DNA of 34,622 nt from Actinomycetota bacterium (GCA_005773635.1 SXHN01000110.1:1-34622); one strand, 5' to 3'; shown: positions 15,413 through 24,221, numbered from the stretch's first letter. Translations and numbers: made by a program. The notes: generated by a model not told the origin, from the letters alone.

Positions 15413-16785
15413 GTACACCTCTTGTCCGTCATGAGACGCTGCAGGGGTGGGGTCGCACGTCGCCGAGCGAATCTACCGTGTACGAACCAGATAGCGAATT
15501 CCAGGTGCCTGCGATTCTCGAAGCGTGGGAATCGGATGGCGGCGCTCAACGGCGCGGATCCATCGCGCGCGGGCTCGGGCGTAGTTATGGCGACGCCGCA
15601 CAAAACGCTGGTGGGGCAGTGGTGAGCTCGGCTGCGCTGTCGAGAATTCTTGAGCTCGACCGCGCCGCAGCGACTGTGCGCGTTGAACCAGGCGTGAGCA
15701 TCGAAGCGCTGTTGAAGTTTCTCGTGCCGCGCGGATTCTTCCCGACGGTCATTCCTGGTACCGGCATAGTTTCCGTCGGTGGCGGCATTGGCGCCGACAT
15801 TCATGGCAAGTTTCGTCATGGGTCATTCTGCGACTTTGTCGATTCCGCGACGCTGGTAACGCCTGCGCTCGGCCCGATGCGAATCAGTGCCGAAACCAAC
15901 GCGGATGTTTTCTGGGCAACGGCTGGAGGAATGGGGCTTACCGGCGTTGTGACTGAGGCGACGTTGCGTTTGCATCGCATCGCTACCTCGCAAATGCGGG
16001 TTGACACAACTCGGTGTCGCGACATCGACGACTGCATGACTGCCATGATGGATGATTCGCGTGGCGAGCGTTACAGCGTCGCGTGGATCGACTGCCTTGC
16101 GAATGGCGCGAACCTAGGGCGATCGATATTGGAGACCGCAGTTCATGCAACGGTCGGTGATTTACCGGCAGAGCGTGCGCGCGACCCACTCGCGTACGGT
16201 GCGGGACTCAGCGTTTCGGCGCCGCCGTGGATGCCCAATGGATTGCTCAATTCGTGGACGGTTAAAGCGTTCAACGAATTGTGGTTTCGAAAATCACCGA
16301 AGCGACCCCATCGCACCACGGTCAGCATTCCCACCTTTTTTCATCCGCTCGACATGGTGAAGGGATGGCCCAGTATCTATGGACGTCACGGATTCGTGCA
16401 GTACCAGTTTGTCGTTCCCTACGGTCATGAACATGTTGTACGCATCATCTTGGAGCGGTTGTCAGCAGCCAAATGCGCGTCGTTTCTTGCGGTACTCAAA
16501 CGGTTCGAGACGAGTAACGCGGGGCTGTTGTCGTTCCCTATGCCGGGTTGGACGTTGGCGCTTGATGTCCCTGCAATGCATCCGGGTTTGAACAAGATCC
16601 TCGACGCATTCGACGATCTCGTGCTCGAAGCTGACGGGCGCGTCTACTTAGCAAAAGACGCGCGAGTCGCACCTCAGAGGTTCGCGGCGATGTACCCTCA
16701 CCTCGAGCGATGGCGTGAGGTGCGTGCCCGACTCGACCCGAATTGCGCGCTCCAAAGCGACTTATCGCGTCGGTTGGGTTTGTAA
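15409..16785 (+). CDS. dprE1: Decaprenylphosphoryl-beta-D-ribose 2'-oxidase DprE1
   Basis: A 458-residue FAD-linked oxidase (VAO/PCMH fold). With DprE2 it epimerises decaprenylphosphoryl ribose to the arabinose donor DPA. Seen: RGSIARGLGRSYGDAAQNAGG and GTGIVSVGGGIGADIHGKFRHG (FAD domain), FVQYQFVVP, FLAVLKRFE and YLAKDAR with the catalytic-pocket Lys (Lys416, equivalent to M. tuberculosis Lys418). The start GTG 15409 overlaps the ubiA stop in a GTGA, implying translational coupling; the frame's earlier ATG at 15373 lies inside ubiA. At the site of M. tuberculosis Cys387 (GWNVCVDFP) this protein has GWTLALDVP, so Ala384. Ala here is compatible with catalysis and would prevent covalent benzothiazinone attachment (inference from mycobacterial work). 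Confidence 0.93.
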   Translation: MSTPLVRHETLQGWGRTSPSESTVYEPDSEFQVPAILEAWESDGGAQRRGSIARGLGRSYGDAAQNAGGAVVSSAALSRILELDRAAATVRVEPGVSIEALLKFLVPRGFFPTVIPGTGIVSVGGGIGADIHGKFRHGSFCDFVDSATLVTPALGPMRISAETNADVFWATAGGMGLTGVVTEATLRLHRIATSQMRVDTTRCRDIDDCMTAMMDDSRGERYSVAWIDCLANGANLGRSILETAVHATVGDLPAERARDPLAYGAGLSVSAPPWMPNGLLNSWTVKAFNELWFRKSPKRPHRTTVSIPTFFHPLDMVKGWPSIYGRHGFVQYQFVVPYGHEHVVRIILERLSAAKCASFLAVLKRFETSNAGLLSFPMPGWTLALDVPAMHPGLNKILDAFDDLVLEADGRVYLAKDARVAPQRFAAMYPHLERWREVRARLDPNCALQSDLSRRLGL

Positions 16786-16830
16786 GTTCTGTCGGTTGGC
16801 TTCAATTTTTGGTCGAGAAAGGAACTCCTT

Positions 16831-17586
16831 ATGCGCGACGCGCTTGGCGATGTGCAGTCAGTGTTAGTGCTCGGAGGTCGCTCTGAGATTGCATTGGCGA
16901 CCGTTCATTTGCTCGCGGGTCAGCGCCTCCAACGGGCAGTTTTAGCGGTGCGCAACCCCAAAGCAGCATCCGAGGAGGCCGACCGAATTCGCGCTGCGGG
17001 TGTCAGCGTTGACGTCGTAAAATTCGATGCTGCGGACACCGAATCACACGCAGCGTTCGTCGCTGCAATGTTCACCGATCGTGATATCGATCTTGTACTC
17101 GTCGCGTTCGGAATTGTCGGTGACCAAGCTCAGGCCGATCACGATGCGCAGCACGCACTCGAGATCGTGCACACCAATTTCCAGGGCGCAGTGTCGGTTC
17201 TGATTCCTATTGCCGACGCAATGTCGAGGCAAGGTCACGGAACCATCGCAGTGCTTTCTTCGGTTGCCGCGGTGCGGCCTCGGCGCGCGAATTTCGTCTA
17301 TTCGTCGAGCAAAGCTGGGCTCGACGCATTCACAAATGGCTTGGCCGATATGTATGCGGGCACTGGTGTTCATGTGATGGCAGTGCGCCCGGGATTCGTC
17401 GCAACGCGGATGACCACGGGCATGAAGCCTGCACCGTTTGCGACGACGACCGACGTCGTCGCGCGTGCGATTGTGGATGGCATTCGGGCTCGGTCGACTG
17501 TCGTGTACGCGCCGGCGATACTGCGATTTGTGATGCCTGCATTGCAAATCGTGCCGCGGTTCGTGTGGCGTAAAATGCGGGCCTAA
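16831..17586 (+). CDS. dprE2: Decaprenylphosphoryl-2-keto-ribose reductase DprE2 (SDR family)
   Basis: A 251-residue short-chain dehydrogenase, the usual length for DprE2, which reduces the 2-keto intermediate made by DprE1 with NAD(P)H. Seen: the nucleotide-binding motif VLVLGGRSEIALATVHLL (the GGxSEI form is characteristic of DprE2), VAFGIVGDQ for the NAG-equivalent region, catalytic Ser in AVLSSVAAVRPRRAN and catalytic YSSSK (Tyr and Lys). A hydrophobic C-terminus (ILRFVMPALQIVPRFVW) may contact the membrane. An AAAGGA ribosome site precedes ATG 16831. It lies 45 bp after dprE1 in the same orientation and converges on the carboxypeptidase gene. Confidence 0.92.
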   Translation: MRDALGDVQSVLVLGGRSEIALATVHLLAGQRLQRAVLAVRNPKAASEEADRIRAAGVSVDVVKFDAADTESHAAFVAAMFTDRDIDLVLVAFGIVGDQAQADHDAQHALEIVHTNFQGAVSVLIPIADAMSRQGHGTIAVLSSVAAVRPRRANFVYSSSKAGLDAFTNGLADMYAGTGVHVMAVRPGFVATRMTTGMKPAPFATTTDVVARAIVDGIRARSTVVYAPAILRFVMPALQIVPRFVWRKMRA

Positions 17587-17590
17587 CACG

Positions 17591-17621
17591 AACCAGTCAC
17601 GCAACCAGTTATGAAACCAGT
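17591..17621. repeat. Three AACCAGT direct repeats at exact 12-bp spacing
   Basis: AACCAGT occurs at 17591-17597, 17603-17609 and 17615-17621, each start 12 bp from the last, within the 44-bp gap between the convergent dprE2 and D,D-carboxypeptidase genes. The last copy can also form a small hairpin with downstream GGTT. No T-run follows, so a classical terminator is not evident. Confidence 0.7.
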
Positions 17622-17630
17622 CTGGGGTTA

Positions 17631-18983
17631 CTAGTCGGCGTCTCGACCACGCGTGACGCGAACGTTGCTGGCAACAGGTGGCCCTGTGCGCATACCCGCG
17701 CGGTATTTGCCATCGACTACCGGCAGGGATCCTCGGCGTAGCGCAGCCTGCATTGAGCGCCGCTTGGCCAGCCGGCGAGCTTTTTGGCGTTTAACCTGCG
17801 CACGGCGAGCGATGATGGCCCCGACGAAGGCCGCCGCGATGAGTATGAAGGTCAGCGTCGATACGCTCGAATCACTGTTTGTTGCGACGTTGCCGTTTCG
17901 TTCTTGTGTGGTGCGACTCGGATCAGAAGTTGTTGCGGGCGCAGATGTCGATACAGCGGAATTCGTAGCCACTGTTGTAGCGGCACCCAACCCCGATGAC
18001 GTGGAGGCGGTGGATTGCGTGGCCAGTGCGGCAAAGTCGCGCTGTAGGGCTTTGCGTTGGCTAAAGCTTGTATAAGCCACGGCCGGCAGTTTTTCGTTGC
18101 CATCGCCGACAGCACCCAACTGTGTGGCGAAGCCTTGATCGAGGAGCTTCTGGGCCCACCCGAATGTGTCAGCTGATGACATGACTACCGCAATGATCGT
18201 TCTCCCATCGCGAGTCGCGGTTGCGGCGAGTGTGCCTCCGGCCTTGGTTGTGAAGCCGGTCTTTGCTCCGTCGGCGCCCGGGTATGAACGACTGAGGCCT
18301 GTGAGCAGGCTGTTGGAATTCTTGAGTGTGTGCGAGACGCCTTGCGGATCTGTGTACGTGTAGGAGGTGGTGGCCAACCACGATTGGATTTGCGGAACGC
18401 TTCGGGCGTTGCGGACTGCGATTGCGACGTCGTATGGACTCATTAAAGGTCCACCGCCGATCGATTGTTCATCGTCGAGGCCTGACGGGTCGTTGAACGT
18501 GCTCTCGGTCATTCCGATGCGGCGAGCGGTATCAGTTGCTGCGGCCCCAAAATCATCAACGTCGGGGGTGACATTTTCGGCGATCGCGAATGCGGCGTCA
18601 TTGCCCGAACTCACCAAGAGCACGCCGAGTGCGGTCTTCATGGACCAGGTTTGGCCAGCTTGCATGCCGTTCGGAAACCGATTCTGTGACCCATGTTGTA
18701 CAGCTTTGGCAGTGATCGAGATCTTGCTGTTGACGCTGAGGCGATCAAGGGCTGTTAAGGCAGTAACGATCTTGACCATCGAGGCTGGTGGGCGAGGCGT
18801 ATGGGCGTCGCGGGATGCCAACACATTGCCGGTACCGGCATCGACGAGGATCCAACCTGCAGGTTCGGGAGTGGTCGGTTCGACGGCCTCGGCTGGGGCC
18901 GTAGTCGTCGCGGCCCCGAAAAAACTGACCGAGGCGCACATGAGCACCGCAGCCGCGGTGCGGCGAGAAAAGGAATGCCGCAT
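17631..18983 (-). CDS. D-alanyl-D-alanine carboxypeptidase (penicillin-binding protein, S11 family)
   Basis: 450 residues starting MRHSFSRRTAAAVLMCASVSFFGAA (signal peptide or anchor, about 1-33, cut likely after an AEA-type site). It removes the terminal D-Ala of peptidoglycan stem peptides outside the membrane. All three penicillin-binding motifs are present: SMVK (Ser68, Lys71), SGN (126-128) and KTG (241-243). The catalytic domain ends near residue 300. It is followed by a Ser/Thr-rich linker, a membrane helix (TLTFILIAAAFVGAIIA) and a very basic cytoplasmic tail of about 60 residues. A C-terminal membrane anchor with a long basic tail is typical of actinobacterial DacA/DacB homologues. 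It lies next to the arabinogalactan genes, a cell-envelope context. Confidence 0.93.
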   Translation of the reverse strand: MRHSFSRRTAAAVLMCASVSFFGAATTTAPAEAVEPTTPEPAGWILVDAGTGNVLASRDAHTPRPPASMVKIVTALTALDRLSVNSKISITAKAVQHGSQNRFPNGMQAGQTWSMKTALGVLLVSSGNDAAFAIAENVTPDVDDFGAAATDTARRIGMTESTFNDPSGLDDEQSIGGGPLMSPYDVAIAVRNARSVPQIQSWLATTSYTYTDPQGVSHTLKNSNSLLTGLSRSYPGADGAKTGFTTKAGGTLAATATRDGRTIIAVVMSSADTFGWAQKLLDQGFATQLGAVGDGNEKLPAVAYTSFSQRKALQRDFAALATQSTASTSSGLGAATTVATNSAVSTSAPATTSDPSRTTQERNGNVATNSDSSVSTLTFILIAAAFVGAIIARRAQVKRQKARRLAKRRSMQAALRRGSLPVVDGKYRAGMRTGPPVASNVRVTRGRDAD

Positions 18984-19139
18984 GAGCGGCCCACGTTAGG
19001 CGAATCGCGCTTTGGAGCCGAGTCATAGCCCGCGGATGCCCGCGCCGTGTGTGCAACGGCGCCGCCACTCAGTACGCGAGATGCAAAAAACCCGAAAACG
19101 ATCGGAGGAGCATTGCTACGAAGTGCGAAAATAGCTGCA

Positions 19140-20339
19140 ATGGAACGAATCTCTGCACGTATCGCCGCAATCAAAGAGTCGGCGACTTTGGCCGTGGACT
19201 CGAAAGCAAAAGCATTGCAGGCCGCTGGGGAACCGGTTGTCGGATTCGGTGCTGGAGAACCAGATTTTCCTACTCCGCCACACATCGTTGCCGCGGCGGT
19301 GGCGGCGTGCAATGAACCTCGATATCACCGGTATTCGCCAACGCCAGGGTTGCCGGCTCTGCGCGATGCGATCGCAGCCAAAACGAAGCGCGATAGCGGA
19401 ATTGATGTTGACGCCGCGAACGTCCTTGTGACGAATGGCGGCAAGCATGCCGTGTACAACACGTTCCAAACGCTGCTGAACCCCGGTGACGAAGTGTTGC
19501 TCCCTGCTCCGTATTGGACTACCTACCCCGAAGCCATCGAATTGGGTGGGGGCGTTCCGGTTGTGATTGAGACCGATGAGTTGAACGGTTTTCGGGTCAC
19601 ATTGGCGCAGCTTGAAGCGGCTCGGACTCCGCGCACAAAGGTGTTGTTGTTCGTATCGCCGTCGAACCCCACGGGAGCCGTGTATCCGCGCGGTGAGGTT
19701 GCCGCGATTGGTCAGTGGGCCGTTGAGCACGGAATTTGGGTTGTCACCGATGAGATTTACGAGCATCTCACATTTGGCGATCATGAATTCACGTCGATGC
19801 CCGCGGTTGTGCCTGAACTCATCGACACCTGCGTGATCCTGAACGGAGTGGCGAAGACGTATGCGATGACTGGGTGGCGGGTTGGTTGGATGATCGGCCC
19901 GAGCGATGTGATCAAGGCCGCCAGCAACTTGCAGTCGCACTCGACGAGCAACGTTTCCAACGTGGCGCAGATGGCGGCACTCGCGGCGGTTGCGGGTGAT
20001 CTCGACGCGGTCAGTGAAATGCGCGACGCCTTTGCCCGCCGCGGCAAATTGATGCACGCCATGCTGTCTGCGATCCCTGGTGTTACGTGTATGGAACCAC
20101 AAGGCGCGTTCTACTGCTTTCCAGGCTTCCACGGAGTGCTCGGCAAATCGATCGGCGGGCGTACTGCCGCGACCACGTTGGAACTCTGTGAGATCCTGCT
20201 CGATGCAGCAAAAGTAGCGATCGTGCCCGGTGAAGCTTTCGGGGCACCTGGTTATTGTCGGCTTTCGTTTGCGCTCGGCGACGATGACCTTGGCGAAGGC
20301 GTGCGCCGTATCGCTGAACTTTTGGAGACGGCACAGTGA
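19140..20339 (+). CDS. aspC: Class I PLP-dependent aminotransferase (aspartate aminotransferase-like)
   Basis: A 399-residue fold-type I aminotransferase. Seen: [34 protein letters not shown] (split: helix, then the substrate loop), [24 protein letters not shown] with the PLP-pyridine Asp, the Schiff-base Lys239 in [16 protein letters not shown], and a C-terminal CRLSFAL with the carboxylate-binding Arg. This is the bacterial subgroup Ib AspC type, often of broad specificity. ATG 19140 was chosen because it gives the usual N-terminus. A TTG at 19113 in frame is preceded by a strong GGAGGAG, so the true start may be 9 codons upstream. The stop overlaps the serA start in a GTGA, so the product is probably made in a fixed ratio with SerA. 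Confidence 0.92.
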   Translation: MERISARIAAIKESATLAVDSKAKALQAAGEPVVGFGAGEPDFPTPPHIVAAAVAACNEPRYHRYSPTPGLPALRDAIAAKTKRDSGIDVDAANVLVTNGGKHAVYNTFQTLLNPGDEVLLPAPYWTTYPEAIELGGGVPVVIETDELNGFRVTLAQLEAARTPRTKVLLFVSPSNPTGAVYPRGEVAAIGQWAVEHGIWVVTDEIYEHLTFGDHEFTSMPAVVPELIDTCVILNGVAKTYAMTGWRVGWMIGPSDVIKAASNLQSHSTSNVSNVAQMAALAAVAGDLDAVSEMRDAFARRGKLMHAMLSAIPGVTCMEPQGAFYCFPGFHGVLGKSIGGRTAATTLELCEILLDAAKVAIVPGEAFGAPGYCRLSFALGDDDLGEGVRRIAELLETAQ

Positions 20340-21922
20340 CGACTCGCGTATTGGTCACGGAAGAGATCGCCGATTCTGGGCTCGATCAACTGCGAGCCGC
20401 GGGATTCGACGTCGACGTGCAACTTGGTTTATCGCCGACAGAACTGCTTGATGCGGTCAAGGGTGCTCACGCTCTGATCATCCGTTCTGCTACCAACGTC
20501 GATGCGGCCACGTTGGAGGCGGGCTCCGACCTCGTTGCGGTCGGTCGCGCGGGTATCGGTCTCGACAACGTCGATGTGGCTGAAGCAACCCGTCGCGGAG
20601 TGATGGTTGTGAACGCGCCAACTTCGAACATTCTCTCCACCGCCGAACACACCATGGCGATGTTGCTCGCGAGCGCACGCAACGTCGCGCAAGCCCATCG
20701 CGATCTCACCAATGGTCAATGGAATCGCAGCCAATGGGAGGGCGTCGAGTTGTACGGCAAGACGTTGGGCGTACTTGGACTTGGCCGAGTTGGCACGCTT
20801 GTCGCTCAGCGCGCGTTGGCCTTCGGTATGACCTTGGTGGCGTTTGACCCATACGTGAGCCCCGATCGCGCGCGTCGTATCGGCGTGCGCCTGGTCGACT
20901 CGGTGAACGAACTTGTGGCCGAATCCGACTTTTTGACTATTCATACTGTGAAGACGCCCGAGACGGTTGGGCTCATTGGGGAGGCCTCGCTGCAACACGC
21001 AAAGCCGAACCTGCGCATCATCAACGTTGCGCGCGGCGGAATCATTGATGAAAACGCGCTGGTCGCCGCGATCGGCGAAGGTCGGGTAGCGGGCGCCGCG
21101 TTGGACGTGTTTTCCAAAGAACCGATGACGGACTCGCCGCTGTTCGCGTTGCCGTCAGTGGTTGTGACCCCGCATCTTGGTGCATCAACGGCTGAGGCCC
21201 AAGACAAAGCCGGGATTACCATCGCCGAACAACTGTTGTTGGCGCTGCGCGGTGATTTCGTCCCGTTTGCCGTCAACATTGCTGCGAGCGAAGCTGCCGA
21301 GACGGTGCGACCGTTTCTGGCGTTGAGCGAGCGATTGGGTCGGCTCTTTACTGGCCTTGGAGCAGGGGCGCCGGCCACCCTCGAAGTCACCTACGAAGGT
21401 GCGATCGCCGATTTCGACTGTCGGGTACTCACGCTGTCGGTGCTCCGCGGTGTGCTTGGCCCGGTCGTCAGCGAACCGGTGACATTCGTGAATGCACCGC
21501 AGCTTGCCGATGAACGCGGCATCCAAATTCGCGAAGTAAAAAGCGCGAGCGCCCAGGACTATGTGAATCTCATCAGCATTCGCGGCGAGATCGGTGGCCG
21601 CGTCACCCATGTCGCCGGCACGTTGTACGGCAAGAATGACGCGCCGCGTATCGTGGGAATTGATCATCACATTGTGGATCTGCCGCCCTCTGCGCACATG
21701 CTTGTGGTGCGCAATGCCGATGTGCCCGGGATGATCGGGACTGTCGCGACAATTCTTGGAGCGCAGGGCGTCAACATCGACGATATGGACGTTGGTCGCA
21801 GCCCTACTGGCGAAGCCGCGATGATGGCAATATCGACTGCAGAAGCAGTGCCAGCTGCAGTTGTGGATGCGATTCGAGACAGTGCTGGCGTGATCGACGC
21901 CAAGGCAATCGAACTGACCTGA
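20336..21922 (+). CDS. serA: D-3-phosphoglycerate dehydrogenase
   Basis: 528 residues, the long (type 1) SerA with catalytic, ASB and ACT domains, as in M. tuberculosis. It oxidises 3-phosphoglycerate to phosphohydroxypyruvate, the first step of serine synthesis. Seen: NAD motif [14 protein letters not shown]; catalytic Arg in [13 protein letters not shown]; catalytic His in [14 protein letters not shown]; an intervening ASB domain (about 320-450); and an ACT domain ([22 protein letters not shown]) that usually gives serine feedback. Start GTG 20336 overlaps the aminotransferase stop by four bases. The AlkD-like gene follows after 12 bp. Confidence 0.96.
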   Translation: MTTRVLVTEEIADSGLDQLRAAGFDVDVQLGLSPTELLDAVKGAHALIIRSATNVDAATLEAGSDLVAVGRAGIGLDNVDVAEATRRGVMVVNAPTSNILSTAEHTMAMLLASARNVAQAHRDLTNGQWNRSQWEGVELYGKTLGVLGLGRVGTLVAQRALAFGMTLVAFDPYVSPDRARRIGVRLVDSVNELVAESDFLTIHTVKTPETVGLIGEASLQHAKPNLRIINVARGGIIDENALVAAIGEGRVAGAALDVFSKEPMTDSPLFALPSVVVTPHLGASTAEAQDKAGITIAEQLLLALRGDFVPFAVNIAASEAAETVRPFLALSERLGRLFTGLGAGAPATLEVTYEGAIADFDCRVLTLSVLRGVLGPVVSEPVTFVNAPQLADERGIQIREVKSASAQDYVNLISIRGEIGGRVTHVAGTLYGKNDAPRIVGIDHHIVDLPPSAHMLVVRNADVPGMIGTVATILGAQGVNIDDMDVGRSPTGEAAMMAISTAEAVPAAVVDAIRDSAGVIDAKAIELT

Positions 21923-21934
21923 GTAGCGCCGAAT

Positions 21935-22609
21935 ATGAATGCGCGCGTTGTTGCTGTCCAACTCGCGTTGAGTCAATACGCTGATGCCCAACGCGCGATG
22001 TCGATGGCTGCGTACATGAAGGGTCACTTTGCGTTTTACGGAGTGCCCGCGCCGCAACGCAAAGCGTGTCAACGCGAGGCGTTGCTTGATTGGCGCCCCG
22101 ATGCAGCCAGCCTGGTTGCTTTTGCTCGCGCGGCATGGCGAGTTGCCGAACGGGAAATGCAATATGTGGCTTGCGACGCGCTGGACCGTCATCGGAAAGT
22201 GTTGTCGCCATCGAGCGTCAACGTTTTGGAAGAGCTTGTGGTCACCCGAAGTTGGTGGGACACGGTCGATGCAATTGCGCCGGTCGTCGGAGGGCTAGCG
22301 AAATCCGATAGTGATGTGTCGGGGTTGATGTCGCAGTGGGTTGACCACGATCACATGTGGCTGCGGCGCGTTGCCATCTTGCATCAGTTGCGGTGGAAAC
22401 ACGATACGGACGCGGATCTGCTGTTTGAGTTTTGTGCCCGCAGGGCCCATGAATCGGAATTCTTCATTCGCAAGGCAATCGGGTGGGCGTTGCGGGAATA
22501 CTCCAAGACCAACCCAGACGCAGTGCGGGGCTTTGTTGTTGATCATGCTGCGGTGTTGAGTGGGCTTTCGCAGCGTGAGGCGTTAAAGCACATACAGAGG
22601 CAGGGGTAA
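21935..22609 (+). CDS. AlkD-like DNA alkylation repair protein (HEAT-repeat)
   Basis: 224 residues. It resembles AlkD, a HEAT-like-repeat glycosylase that removes N3- and N7-alkylpurines without base flipping. Seen: MAAYMKGHFAFYGVPAPQRK near the N-terminus, EREMQYVACDAL, SWWDTVDAIAPVVGG (the Trp-Trp-Asp region lining the DNA groove), HMWLRRVAILHQL, and FFIRKAIGWALREYSKTNPD (catalytic-cleft Arg/Trp helix). The length is typical (about 225-240). It starts 12 bp after serA, so it is probably co-transcribed, although its function is unrelated. The stop codon sits in the first copy of a 13-bp tandem duplication. Confidence 0.92.
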   Translation: MNARVVAVQLALSQYADAQRAMSMAAYMKGHFAFYGVPAPQRKACQREALLDWRPDAASLVAFARAAWRVAEREMQYVACDALDRHRKVLSPSSVNVLEELVVTRSWWDTVDAIAPVVGGLAKSDSDVSGLMSQWVDHDHMWLRRVAILHQLRWKHDTDADLLFEFCARRAHESEFFIRKAIGWALREYSKTNPDAVRGFVVDHAAVLSGLSQREALKHIQRQG

Positions 22610-22624
22610 CCGGCAGGGGTAACG
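22599..22624. repeat. 13-bp tandem duplication across the stop codon of the alkD-like gene
   Basis: GGCAGGGGTAAC occurs at 22599-22610 and again at 22612-22623, with a 13-bp period. The TAA stop (22607-22609) lies in the first copy, so loss of that stop would not simply be rescued in frame by the second (13 is not a multiple of 3). Confidence 0.8.
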
Positions 22625-22724
22625 GGCTGGAGCAGCGGATTTCGGCGCTGGGGTCGTGATCAATGTGACTAGTGTCGGAAAGCCGCATATCGTACTTAAT
22701 GCCGTAGTGCGGGAAGCCGAAACA

Positions 22725-23504
22725 ATGGACATGATGGTGGCTGCGGTGACGGTGTTGGCGGGCGCTTGTGCGGCGCTGGCCGTGGCATGGATTCGGCAGC
22801 GGAACCGTGCGCAACGCCTAGAACGGCTGTTGGCCCTGCGTGAAGAGCTCGATGAGGCAATGAGCGCGGAGACGGTCAACGCGATGTTGACGACGTGGAT
22901 CGCGCTCACCGGCGAGGAAGCCGACGAGGCCGCGACCCGTTTCGCACAACAGCGGATTGAGGTATTGCACTCTTTGGCGTTGAGCAACACCGCGGCCGCC
23001 GTCGACACGCTCACTGGGCTTTGGAACCGCAGGATGCTCGACATCGAGGCAACGCGACTCTCGCAGCAGAACGAGTTGTATTCGGTCGCGATCGCGGATC
23101 TCGATTACTTCAAGGTGTTGAACGACACCCACGGTCATGATCTGGGCGACGTGGCTTTGGTGGTGTTTGCACAGTCGCTGTTGGCCTCGGTGGGGCATCG
23201 CGACGTCGTATGCAGAATGGGGGGCGAGGAATTCATCGTCGTGTTTCCAGGAGTCACGCAAGGCCACGCCGCTGAAGCCATGCAACGGGTTCGCGCGTAC
23301 TTGAAGGCAGAGCTTCGAATTCGAGATCTCCCTGAGGTGACGGCCAGTTTCGGCATCTCGGAATCGACGATGGCCGAAACCTTCGATACGGTTGTGCAAC
23401 TCGCCGATCAGGCGCTCTTGCGAGCGAAGCGATCCGGGCGCGACCAGATTCAAACTGCGAGTCGACCTGGGCGCTATCACGAAATTGTGCGCAATGCCGC
23501 GTAG
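22725..23504 (+). CDS. GGDEF-domain protein, probable diguanylate cyclase
   Basis: About 259 residues from ATG 22725 (MDMMVAAVTVLAGACAALAVAWI), a single N-terminal membrane helix followed by a short coiled-coil-like region. The GGDEF domain starts at VDTLTGLWNRRMLD. The active-site motif is MGGEEFIVVF, with metal Asp in IADLDYFKVLNDTHGHDLGD, so cyclisation of GTP to c-di-GMP is expected. The product-inhibition I-site (RxxD ending six residues before GGEEF) reads GHRD: the Asp is there but the Arg is replaced by Gly. There is no recognisable sensory domain. An in-frame GTG at 22656 would add 23 residues. It is convergent with leuD. Confidence 0.9.
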   Translation: MDMMVAAVTVLAGACAALAVAWIRQRNRAQRLERLLALREELDEAMSAETVNAMLTTWIALTGEEADEAATRFAQQRIEVLHSLALSNTAAAVDTLTGLWNRRMLDIEATRLSQQNELYSVAIADLDYFKVLNDTHGHDLGDVALVVFAQSLLASVGHRDVVCRMGGEEFIVVFPGVTQGHAAEAMQRVRAYLKAELRIRDLPEVTASFGISESTMAETFDTVVQLADQALLRAKRSGRDQIQTASRPGRYHEIVRNAA

Positions 23505-23609
23505 CCCCAACACCGTCACGTCGGGCCTTGGGTTGTCCCACGATCTGGCGGTTTGCGCGGCCTTAGTGTGACCGCGCCGGGGGTTTGGGTCGCGCCGGAC
23601 GTTGCGTTG

Positions 23610-24206
23610 TTATTTTGCGGCGGCGGGGAGCCAACTTGGTCGTGTGGTTTCGAACGACGTGATGTCGTCGTTGTAGCGCAACGTGAGGCCGATATCGTCG
23701 AGGCCGTTGAGGAAACGGTATTGCGTGAAATCGTCGAGCTCAAAGGCTTCGTCGATCTGTAGCTCGGGTATCGCGACACGGCGTGCTTCCACGTCGATGA
23801 CGATTTCGATGCCGGGGTTGTCTTCGAGCGATTCCCAAAGCTGCTCGATGATGGATTGCGCAATGGTGATCGTGAGCAATCCAGTTTTTGTCGAATTGTT
23901 GCGGAAGATATCCGCGAATCGCGACGACAAAACTGCGGCGAATCCGTATTGTTGCAACGCCCAGACTGCGTGTTCGCGGCTTGAACCCGTGCCAAAGTTT
24001 GGCCCCGCGACGAGAATAGAAGCGCGGGCATAGCGCTCTTGATTGAGGACGAAGTCTGAGGACTCGCGCCACTCGCCAAATAGTCCCTCACCGAACCCGG
24101 TGCGTTCGATGCGTTTGAGCCAATCACTGGGAATGATCTGGTCAGTATCGACATCGGACCGCCGAAGCGGCACGCCTGTCCCCGTGATGATGTTGACTTT
24201 TTGCAT
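23610..24206 (-). CDS. leuD: 3-isopropylmalate dehydratase small subunit
   Basis: 198 residues, the normal length. It forms the swivelling domain of isopropylmalate isomerase with LeuC and isomerises 2- to 3-isopropylmalate in leucine synthesis. With citramalate-derived substrates the same enzyme also works in the pyruvate route to 2-ketobutyrate. Seen: the DVDTDQIIPSDWLKRI substrate loop, GPNFGTGSSREHAVWAL and SSRFADIFRNNSTKTGLL. An AAGGA site lies before ATG 24206. It is 15 bp downstream of leuC. Confidence 0.97.
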   Translation of the reverse strand: MQKVNIITGTGVPLRRSDVDTDQIIPSDWLKRIERTGFGEGLFGEWRESSDFVLNQERYARASILVAGPNFGTGSSREHAVWALQQYGFAAVLSSRFADIFRNNSTKTGLLTITIAQSIIEQLWESLEDNPGIEIVIDVEARRVAIPELQIDEAFELDDFTQYRFLNGLDDIGLTLRYNDDITSFETTRPSWLPAAAK

Positions 24207-24221
24207 GGCAGTCCTTGGATT

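Noticed and set aside
19116-21390. Long minus-strand frames (338 codons at 19116-20132, 149 codons at 20941-21390) opposite aspC and serA
   Set aside because: Antisense shadows of two intact metabolic enzymes.
23555-23577. GCGCGG/CCGCGC hairpin between the GGDEF gene and leuD as a terminator
   Set aside because: Stem of 6 bp and no T-run in either direction; expected by chance in GC-rich DNA.
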